Assembly (NCBI GenBank): GCA_016756855.1
Contig: JAESPD010000033.1
Span: 1 to 41,264, forward strand
DNA length: 41,264 bases
DNA from: a gamma proteobacterium endosymbiont of Lamellibrachia anaximandri
Lineage (GTDB): Bacteria; Pseudomonadota; Gammaproteobacteria; Chromatiales; Chromatiaceae
Direction of reading: 5' to 3'
Under the pieces are notes generated by a model that was not told where the DNA came from, ran no database searches, and saw only the letters and a list, made by a program, of their open reading frames with translations. Numbering within the stretch: the first letter of the stretch is position 1; each line of letters starts with the position of its first letter. This document shows, one piece after another, positions 18,115-24,901 of the stretch. Position numbers and translations under genes: made by a program.

Positions 18115-20057
18115 CAAAACGCACCGGTGTCTTTGTTTGCCACTGCGGTAAGAATATTGCCGCCACTGTCGACGTCAAGAAGGTCGCGCAGGAGCTGGCC
18201 AAGGATGACGGTGTGGTTTTTTCCGAAGACTATGTCTACATGTGCTCGGACCCGGGTCAGACTGCAGTCATCGATGCCATCAAGGACAACGACCTCAATG
18301 GCATGGTCATCTCCTGCTGCTCCCCTACCCTGCACGAAAAGACCTTCCGCGATGCCTCGGAGCTGGGCGACCTCAACGCCTTCCAGTGCGAGATTGCCAA
18401 TATCCGCGAGCAGTGCGCCTGGGTTCATAAAGACATGGAGGTGGCCACCGAAAAGGCCCTCAAGATCACCCGTGCATCGGTGCGTCGCGTGCAGCACAAT
18501 CAGGCGCTGGAGCCCATCGGTGTTCCGGTTACCCGCCGGGCGCTGGTGGTTGGTGGGGGTATTGCCGGCATTCAGGCCGCCCTCGATCTGACCGATGCCG
18601 GTCTCGACGTGGTTCTGGTGGAAAAACAGGCGACCATCGGCGGCAACATGCTCAAGCTGTCGGAGACCTTCCCGACCCTCGACTGCTCCCAGTGCATCCT
18701 TTCGCCGAAGATGGTTTCGGTGTCGAAGAATCCCAAGATCACGCTGATGACCGAGAGCGAGGTCGAAAGCATCTCCGGCTTTGTCGGCAACTTCAAGGTC
18801 AAGATCAAGAAAAAGGCAGCGTTCGTCGATCCAGAGCTGTGCAAGCTCTGCGACGACTGCACCCCTGTCTGTCCTGTCGCCGTGCCCAATGAATACGACG
18901 TGGGCCTGACCAACCGTCGCGCTATCCATATCCCCTTCGCCCAAGCGATTCCGGCCTCCTTTACCCTGGATGAAGAAGCCTGTCTGGGACTCGATCCGGT
19001 GGTCTGTGGCAAGTGCGAGGAGGTCTGCGACGTCGGGGCTATTGATTACGACAAGAAGCCGACCGTTACCGAGGAAGATGTAGGGGCTATTGTCGTCGCC
19101 ACCGGTTTCGACCTCTACGGTATGGAACATATGGGTGAATTCGGTGGCGGGCGCTACCCGGATGTGCTCGACGGTCTCCAGTTCGAGCGTCTCTGTTCGG
19201 CCTCCGGCGCCACCGAGGGCCATATTATGCGGCCGTCGGACCACAAGGTGCCCAAAGAAATCGTCTTTATCCAGTGTTCCGGCTCGCGGGACCCAGAGAA
19301 CCACTGCGCCTACTGTTCGAAGATCTGCTGCATGTACACGGCCAAGCATGCAACGCTCTACAAACACCATGTCCCCGACGGACAGGCCTATATCTTCTAT
19401 ATCGATATCCGCTCAGGCGGCAAGGGTTACGAGGAGTTCGTACAGCGCTCGATGGAGAATGACGGCGTAATCTACCTGCGTGGCAGGGTCTCCAGGGTCT
19501 ACGAAAAGGACGGCAAACTCAAGGTGATGGGCGTCGATACCCTGGCGGGGCGCAATGTCGAGATCAATGCCGACATGGTGGTTCTGGCCCAGGCGATGGA
19601 GCCATCCAAGGGCACGGCCGAAATCGCCAAGATCCTGAAGATAGGTCGCGACAAGGATGGCTTTTTGGCCGAGGCCCATCCGAAATTGAAACCGGTCGAG
19701 AGCGTGACCGCGGGCATCTACCTTGCCGGGGCCGCCCAGGGTCCGAAGGATATCCCGGAGACGGTCAGCCAGGCAGGCGCCGCCGCCAGCAAGGTCATCG
19801 CCCTGCTCTCCAAGGATCAACTGGCCCACAGCCCGACCGTGGCAAAGGTCAGAGACCCCTGGTGCACCGGCTGTGAGATGTGCGTTGACGCCTGCCCCTA
19901 TGATGCAATTGCTCTCGTGGATGGCAAGGCCAGCGTCAATGAGGTCCTGTGCGAAGGCTGCGGCTCCTGCGTAGGCGTCTGCGTACGCGCCGCCATCGAC
20001 GTCAAGAACGTCACCCAACTGCAGATTCACGAAATGATCAGCGCCATCATGGCGTAA
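18111..20057 (+). CDS. hdrA: HdrA-like flavin-bifurcating subunit
   Basis: HdrA is the FAD subunit where electron bifurcation takes place in Hdr complexes. The 648-residue protein has an N-terminal Cys-rich domain (C10, C12, C45, C69/C70, C93, C102), the FAD fold GGGIAGIQAA at 148-157, CSQC at 192-195, a ferredoxin-type cluster at 244-254, a further Cys group at 291-306, and a C-terminal 2[4Fe-4S] ferredoxin domain (C585-C595 and C614-C624). The last is the expected exit to free ferredoxin. Cys, not selenocysteine, is used throughout. It is followed after 16 bp by the MvhD-like gene, the usual partner that feeds electrons into HdrA. It lies next to kor, the ferredoxin consumer. Confidence 0.93.
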   Translation: MTKRTGVFVCHCGKNIAATVDVKKVAQELAKDDGVVFSEDYVYMCSDPGQTAVIDAIKDNDLNGMVISCCSPTLHEKTFRDASELGDLNAFQCEIANIREQCAWVHKDMEVATEKALKITRASVRRVQHNQALEPIGVPVTRRALVVGGGIAGIQAALDLTDAGLDVVLVEKQATIGGNMLKLSETFPTLDCSQCILSPKMVSVSKNPKITLMTESEVESISGFVGNFKVKIKKKAAFVDPELCKLCDDCTPVCPVAVPNEYDVGLTNRRAIHIPFAQAIPASFTLDEEACLGLDPVVCGKCEEVCDVGAIDYDKKPTVTEEDVGAIVVATGFDLYGMEHMGEFGGGRYPDVLDGLQFERLCSASGATEGHIMRPSDHKVPKEIVFIQCSGSRDPENHCAYCSKICCMYTAKHATLYKHHVPDGQAYIFYIDIRSGGKGYEEFVQRSMENDGVIYLRGRVSRVYEKDGKLKVMGVDTLAGRNVEINADMVVLAQAMEPSKGTAEIAKILKIGRDKDGFLAEAHPKLKPVESVTAGIYLAGAAQGPKDIPETVSQAGAAASKVIALLSKDQLAHSPTVAKVRDPWCTGCEMCVDACPYDAIALVDGKASVNEVLCEGCGSCVGVCVRAAIDVKNVTQLQIHEMISAIMA

Positions 20058-20073
20058 TGGGAGGAGAATTCAG

Positions 20074-20520
20074 GTGTCGAACCCATCGAAAACGACCGAA
20101 GCACAAACGTTTGAACCACGCATAGTGGCTTTTCTGTGCAAATGGTGTTCGTCTGCCGGCAGCGATCTGGCCGGTGTATCGCGTATTCAATATTCGGCAA
20201 ACGCCACCCCTATCACCATCCCCTGTTCAGGATCTGTGTCGCCCATGTATATCCTCTCCGCCTTTAACAAGGGGGCGGATGGCGTGCTGATCTCGGGCTG
20301 CCACCCGGGTGACTGTCACTACATGGAAGGGAACTACCTGGCCCGCCGTAAACTTTACCTGGTGAAGGAGTTGCTCCAGTTCATCGGCCTGGAATCGGAG
20401 CGTTTTCGTATGTCCTGGGTCTCGGCTGCAGAGGGGGCAAAATTCGCAGAAGTGGTCGACGATTTTGTCGAGGACCTTCGCGTATTGGGTCCCCAAAATC
20501 GATTGAAGGCGGAGCGCTGA
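20074..20520 (+). CDS. flxD: MvhD/FlxD-like electron adaptor protein
   Basis: A 148-residue MvhD-family protein that binds a [2Fe-2S] cluster and links an electron-donating module to HdrA. Family marks are FLCKWCSSAGSDLAG (C22, C25), C51 in IPCSGS, and GCHPGDCHY (C76, C81). The start is GTG at 20074 with GGAGGAG upstream. Its stop overlaps the next ATG (TGATG). No hydrogenase genes are present; the following genes make an NAD(P)H-oxidising Flx-type donor instead. Confidence 0.88.
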   Translation: MSNPSKTTEAQTFEPRIVAFLCKWCSSAGSDLAGVSRIQYSANATPITIPCSGSVSPMYILSAFNKGADGVLISGCHPGDCHYMEGNYLARRKLYLVKELLQFIGLESERFRMSWVSAAEGAKFAEVVDDFVEDLRVLGPQNRLKAER

Positions 20521-21560
20521 TGGTCAATGTAGAAGAGATTCGAGACTTTGCCGCCGGCCTGCTGGAGAGGGGGGAGGTCAAGTCGGTGCTGGGTTTTCGA
20601 CATGGCTCGGCAAGCGCCTTTGCTGAACCCTGTACCTTGACTGAGGCTGACGATGCCGCCTCCCTGGTCTGGGATCCAACCTGTCTGAATAATCTGGCGC
20701 TCTATCTGGTCAAGGACCGCAAGCAGCAGGCAGCCTCCAAGACACCTGATACCCGTCCAGTCGGTATCGTTGCCAAGGGCTGTGACAGCCGCGCCGTCGG
20801 TGTTTTGCTGCAGGAGAACTACTTCAAGCGCGAGGATGTGGTGGTCATAGGCATCTCCTGTGAAGGTACAGGCGTCGTCGATCCAAAAAAGCTCTCTAAC
20901 AAGCTGAAGGGCAGGACGGCGAGCCGGGTGACATTTGACGGCGCCGACGGTATCAGTGTCAGCGTGTATGGCGATGAAACTGAAACCGTTATACCCGCAC
21001 GCGAGGTTTTGGCCGACCGCTGCCTCGAATGCCGCGCGGCCGCTCCAGCGCTGAATAACGTGGTTTTCGGCGATTCTGTCGAAGCGCGTGATTACAACGA
21101 GCCCTTCCATGCCGCCAAGGAGGCGGAGAACGTCTCTGAGGATGAACGCTGGGCGACTTGGGAACACCACTTTGATCGCTGCCTACGCTGTTTCGCCTGC
21201 CGCGCGGTCTGCCCTATGTGCTACTGCCCTGAGTGTGTAGTCGACAGCACCACGTTTGTGGTCACATTGGGAACCAGTGCCAAGGAGAAGGCCAACCGCA
21301 TACGCTGGTGTGAACGCTCGGCGAACACCTCCGAAAGCGCTGTCTACCACTTGACGCGAGCCATTCATCTGGCTGGTCGTTGTATCGATTGTGGCGAATG
21401 CGAGCGGGTCTGCCCGGTCAACATCCCGCTGCGTCTGCTCAATACCAAGCTGGAAAAAGAGGCCTTCGAGATGTTCGAGTACCAGGCGGGACACGATATC
21501 GAACAGGCCTCACTACTGTCGTCCTTCCGGGACGAAGACCCCAATAGTTTCATCAGGTAG
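20520..21560 (+). CDS. Flx-type iron-sulfur protein (FdhB/FrhB-like with 4Fe-4S)
   Basis: A 346-residue soluble iron-sulfur protein. The first 200 residues resemble the GCDSR-containing (near 88-92) domain of coenzyme F420 hydrogenase/formate dehydrogenase beta-like proteins. Two clusters follow: C221-x2-C-x2-C-x3-C with an adjacent CPMCYCPEC, and C288-x2-C-x2-C-x3-C. Its place between flxD and the flxB-flxA-like pair matches one of the two iron-sulfur subunits (FlxB or FlxC) of the NADH-dependent FlxABCD-HdrABC system. I lean to FlxC but do not assign the letter. It likely passes electrons from FlxA toward FlxD and HdrA. Confidence 0.8.
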   Translation: MVNVEEIRDFAAGLLERGEVKSVLGFRHGSASAFAEPCTLTEADDAASLVWDPTCLNNLALYLVKDRKQQAASKTPDTRPVGIVAKGCDSRAVGVLLQENYFKREDVVVIGISCEGTGVVDPKKLSNKLKGRTASRVTFDGADGISVSVYGDETETVIPAREVLADRCLECRAAAPALNNVVFGDSVEARDYNEPFHAAKEAENVSEDERWATWEHHFDRCLRCFACRAVCPMCYCPECVVDSTTFVVTLGTSAKEKANRIRWCERSANTSESAVYHLTRAIHLAGRCIDCGECERVCPVNIPLRLLNTKLEKEAFEMFEYQAGHDIEQASLLSSFRDEDPNSFIR

Positions 21561-21565
21561 CTCCC

Positions 21566-22594
21566 ATGGAAAAGATCCTTAGCCAGGAAAAACTCAGGGA
21601 GTGGGTCGATACCCTCGACGACTGCGAGGTGCACGCTCCCGCCTTCGCCGACTCGGTCTGGAATTACGCCAGGATCGAGGCCGGCGCCGATATCGACCTC
21701 TCTCATACCAACACCATCGGCTCCATCAAGACGTTCGTCTTCCCGCAACGCGAGGTCTTCTTCCGTTTCGAAAAGAAAGACGGCGTTCCTCTGCTGACCT
21801 CGACCCTGCCTGATCCAATACCCACCGTGGTCTTCGGTGTACGGCCCTGCGACGGCAGGGGCATGCCCCGCAACGACACGGTGTTCAATAAAGAGTTCGA
21901 GGATCCCTATTACTGGGCGAGACGCGACAAGCTGACCCTGATCGGCCTGGCCTGCAACCAACCCCACTCCCCCAACTGCTTCTGTCAATCGGTCGGTGGC
22001 TCTCCGCACTCCGAGGAGGGTCTCGACATCCTGATGACCGACCTGGGCGACCGCTTCCACGTCAAGGGAATCACGGCGAAGGGAGTCGAAATCATGGAGC
22101 GGGGCCGCGACGCCTTCGATGCGGTTAGTGACAGTGACCAGGCCGATGCTGGGAAGATTCACGAGACCTCGCGCAGTTATCCCCAGCGTCCCCTCGGCGA
22201 TCTGGACGCCATTCCCGAGGCCCTCCGCGAGAACTTCGACTCCCCGCTGTGGGCCGATATGGCGCAACACTGCATTGGGTGCGGTATCTGCACCTTCCTC
22301 TGTCCGACCTGTCACTGTTTCGACATAAACGATGAAGTGACCAGCCCGACTTCGGGCGAGGGCGAGCGGGTGAGGACCTGGGACAACTGTCAGTTCCCGG
22401 ATTTCACCATGCACACCTCGGGACACAACCCCAGGGGCGACCTTGGTTCGCGTCTGCGGCAGCGGGTCAACCACAAATTTCTCTACTTCGTCGAAAATCA
22501 TAATACCCAGCAGTGCACGGGCTGCGGCCGCTGCATCACGGAGTGTCCGGTCGGTATCGACATTGTCGCGGTTTTGGAGAGGGTGAGCCAATGA
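21566..22594 (+). CDS. Sulfhydrogenase-beta-like 4Fe-4S protein (FlxB-type)
   Basis: A 342-residue protein of the sulfhydrogenase beta (HydB) type. It has the GVRPCD motif at 91-96, a CNQP...CFC group at 130-140, and two cluster motifs, CIGCGICTFLCP (C236-C246) and CTGCGRCITECP (C317-C327). In hydrogenase and Flx systems this subunit pairs with the FAD/NAD-binding gamma subunit, which here is the next gene and overlaps by four bases. It is predicted to carry electrons from NADH-reduced FlxA to the HdrA side. It starts five bases after the preceding stop. Confidence 0.85.
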   Translation: MEKILSQEKLREWVDTLDDCEVHAPAFADSVWNYARIEAGADIDLSHTNTIGSIKTFVFPQREVFFRFEKKDGVPLLTSTLPDPIPTVVFGVRPCDGRGMPRNDTVFNKEFEDPYYWARRDKLTLIGLACNQPHSPNCFCQSVGGSPHSEEGLDILMTDLGDRFHVKGITAKGVEIMERGRDAFDAVSDSDQADAGKIHETSRSYPQRPLGDLDAIPEALRENFDSPLWADMAQHCIGCGICTFLCPTCHCFDINDEVTSPTSGEGERVRTWDNCQFPDFTMHTSGHNPRGDLGSRLRQRVNHKFLYFVENHNTQQCTGCGRCITECPVGIDIVAVLERVSQ

Positions 22595-23415
22595 CGGACA
22601 ACATCTATCTTCCAAAGATTGGACGCATCGTCGGTATCGATGAGGAGACCCAGGGCGCCAGGGCAATCAAGACCTTTAAGGTCGAATTCCCGAATAGTGA
22701 CGGTTTCGAGCACAACTGTGGTCAGTGCGCCATGCTGTCGATGTTCGGCAAAGGCGAATCGATGATCTCGATCGCCTCCTCGCCGCTGGTCAAAGAGTAC
22801 AAGCAGTTCAGCATCATGAAGATGGGGCGAGTCACCTCGGCATTCCACGCCGCCAGAGTCGGCGACTTCATCGGTATTCGTGGCCCTTACGGCAACCAGT
22901 TTCCCCTGGACGACTGGAAGGGCCGGGACCTGGTCTTCATCGGCGGCGGCGTCGGCCTGGCCCCGATCTGGCCGGTGATTCAGACGGCTGTGGCGCGGCG
23001 TGAGGATTTCGGTAAGATCACTGTCTTTTACGGTGCCCGCACCTCCAGCAACATCATGTACGAGGCCGATTTCGAGAAGCTCAAGGCGTCAGTCGAAGTG
23101 CAACTCTCTGTGGATGCCCCCGAGGAGGGCTGGCCGGGTTATACGGGCTTCGTTCCGGCCAATCTGATGGATAAGGCGCCGTCACCCGATAACGCTATTG
23201 CTATTACCTGTGGCCCGCCGATCATGATAAAGTTCGTGATCCAGAATCTGCAGGCATTGGGCTTTGCGGATGAGCAGATCTACACCACCATCGAAAACAA
23301 GATGAAGTGTGGTATTGGCAAATGCGGTCGTTGCAACGTGGGTAAGGACTATGTCTGTGTGAAGGGTCCGGTCTATTCCTGGGCTGAACTGAAGAGCCTG
23401 CCACAAGAATACTAG
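22591..23415 (+). CDS. flxA: NAD(P)H:acceptor FAD subunit (FlxA/HydG-type)
   Basis: A 274-residue ferredoxin-NADP reductase-fold protein that oxidises NADH or NADPH. FAD contacts are in the SMISIASSP region (57-65). The nucleotide motif GGGVGLAP lies at 118-125 and CGPP begins at 207. The C-terminus carries a [2Fe-2S] motif with C240, C245, C248 and C256, as in dihydroorotate dehydrogenase K and sulfhydrogenase gamma subunits. ATG 22591 is preferred over 22513 because it gives the usual four-base ATGA overlap with the upstream gene and GAGGGTGAG upstream. It is the last gene before a strong stem-loop, so probably the end of the operon's first transcript. NADH versus NADPH preference is not visible to me. 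Confidence 0.88.
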   Translation: MTDNIYLPKIGRIVGIDEETQGARAIKTFKVEFPNSDGFEHNCGQCAMLSMFGKGESMISIASSPLVKEYKQFSIMKMGRVTSAFHAARVGDFIGIRGPYGNQFPLDDWKGRDLVFIGGGVGLAPIWPVIQTAVARREDFGKITVFYGARTSSNIMYEADFEKLKASVEVQLSVDAPEEGWPGYTGFVPANLMDKAPSPDNAIAITCGPPIMIKFVIQNLQALGFADEQIYTTIENKMKCGIGKCGRCNVGKDYVCVKGPVYSWAELKSLPQEY

Positions 23416-23432
23416 ATACCATGTAGCCATTC

Positions 23433-23463
23433 ACCACGGAGAAATCGGGGATTTCTCCGTGGT
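23433..23463. terminator. Perfect 14-bp stem-loop between flxA and aclB
   Basis: ACCACGGAGAAATC at 23433-23446 is followed by GGG and its exact reverse complement at 23450-23463. It begins 17 bases after the flxA stop. No U-tract follows, so it could be a factor-assisted terminator, a barrier to 3' exonucleases, or a short palindromic repeat. Its ACCACGGAG start resembles the ACCACAAAG arm of the repeat near 39100. Confidence 0.6.
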
Positions 23464-23535
23464 CAGCCTGCCTCAGCGCTGGGCGGAATGGTTGCGAAAC
23501 AATGTATATTTTAGAGTGTTAAGGGGACAGATGTA

Positions 23536-24810
23536 ATGAACATCACTGGGATGCGTCACGGCGCAAAACTCCTGGATATTGTCGGCTTTCCTCGGTCCGA
23601 GGTGCTGGGTCCGGAGGCGAGCGATCAAGAGATCAAAAGCCTTATCGAGCGTTGCGGCGAAGTCTTCGTCAAGCCGATCTTCAAGGGCGGCGTCGGCAAG
23701 AAGGGTAAGTCCGGTCTGCTGGGCAGGGCCAAGGATCTGAGCAGTGCCATGAGGGAGAAGGAGCGGCTCTATTTTGCCGAGCACTTCCACAACAACACCC
23801 TGAGCAAGGCCGAAGGCGTTACCTTCGAGGGCGCGGTGCCTGCGGTTTGCGAGGTCTACTTCTCCATCACCGATAATACCGAGTTCCGTGCGCCGACCAT
23901 CACCATCACCCATCACGGCGGCGTCGATATTGAAGAGTTGCCCCCGGAGAAGATCACCAGTATCCCATTCGATCCGCTCACCGGTTTGAAGGGTTTTGTC
24001 ATCTCCAACGCCCTGAAGCGCCTTGGCGCTCCCAGCGAGCTGATCAGTCCCCTGGTGCAGAACCTGCCCAAGCTGTGGGACCTCTACCACAACTATGGGA
24101 TGACCACGCTGGAGTTGAACCCTATTCGCATGATGTCCAACAAGAAGGGGCGGCTGATTCCCGTGGCCTGTGACTTCAAGTGTGGCTTCGACGACGATGA
24201 TCCCAACGTTGCCCGCCTGGGTCTGCCGGATGATCTGGACACCTCCAGCTACCCCGACTTCGAGCAGGAGGTGAACTCGCTGCGCACCTATCAAGGCCAG
24301 TCCGACGTATTTGTAATCAATGAAGCGGGCACCATCTCCGCCATGACCTTCGGCGGCGGCGCCAACGCCCTGGTGACCGAGTTGCTGGGTGACGCAGCCA
24401 CCATCTCATCTGACTTCGGTGGCAACCCTCCCTACGCCAAGATGCACGACATCAGCCGCATCGTCTACAAATATTGGCTGGAGCAGACCAACGTGCTGTT
24501 CATCATTGGCGGCAAAGCCAATAACACCGATATCTACGAGACCTTCCGCGCTATGGCGGATGCGTTGCGGGATCACTTCAACGCCCATGGTCCGCAACCA
24601 CTCTACGTAGTAGTGGGACGTGGCGGCCCCAACCTGATCCGCGGCATGGGCTATATGCAGGATACCCTGGACTCCCTGGGCATCCCCTATCAGATGTTCG
24701 GCTTCGATTCCGCTATGAGTGAGGTGGTCAACTACGCACAGGCTGTTGATGAGTGGATGAAAAACGGTGGTCGTGAAATCGTGGCCAAGAAGATGGGGAT
24801 CGCCGAATAA
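23536..24810 (+). CDS. aclB: ATP-citrate lyase small (beta, SucC-like) subunit
   Basis: ATP-citrate lyase splits citrate to acetyl-CoA and oxaloacetate with ATP and CoA, the diagnostic reaction of the reverse TCA cycle. This 424-residue subunit is the ATP-grasp (SucC-like) half: VFVKPIFKGGVGKKGKSG near residues 50-65, GMTTLELNP near 190, then the citrate-binding-type part with TFGGGANALVTELLG and GRGGPNLIRGM. AAGGGG lies nine bases before the ATG. It is followed by aclA after 91 bp. Length is a little above the about 400 residues of green sulfur bacterial AclB. Confidence 0.93.
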   Translation: MNITGMRHGAKLLDIVGFPRSEVLGPEASDQEIKSLIERCGEVFVKPIFKGGVGKKGKSGLLGRAKDLSSAMREKERLYFAEHFHNNTLSKAEGVTFEGAVPAVCEVYFSITDNTEFRAPTITITHHGGVDIEELPPEKITSIPFDPLTGLKGFVISNALKRLGAPSELISPLVQNLPKLWDLYHNYGMTTLELNPIRMMSNKKGRLIPVACDFKCGFDDDDPNVARLGLPDDLDTSSYPDFEQEVNSLRTYQGQSDVFVINEAGTISAMTFGGGANALVTELLGDAATISSDFGGNPPYAKMHDISRIVYKYWLEQTNVLFIIGGKANNTDIYETFRAMADALRDHFNAHGPQPLYVVVGRGGPNLIRGMGYMQDTLDSLGIPYQMFGFDSAMSEVVNYAQAVDEWMKNGGREIVAKKMGIAE

Positions 24811-24901
24811 CGGCTTTTCGCAGCCCTGATTTATATCTGTAACCAAGAATTTCCTAGCGTGGCCCAATGAGCATGCCGCGCAAGATTGAGGGAGCCCAAT
24901 T

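Noticed and set aside
17784-19370. 528-codon minus-strand frame
   Set aside because: Antisense to korC and hdrA, both with complete cluster and FAD motifs.
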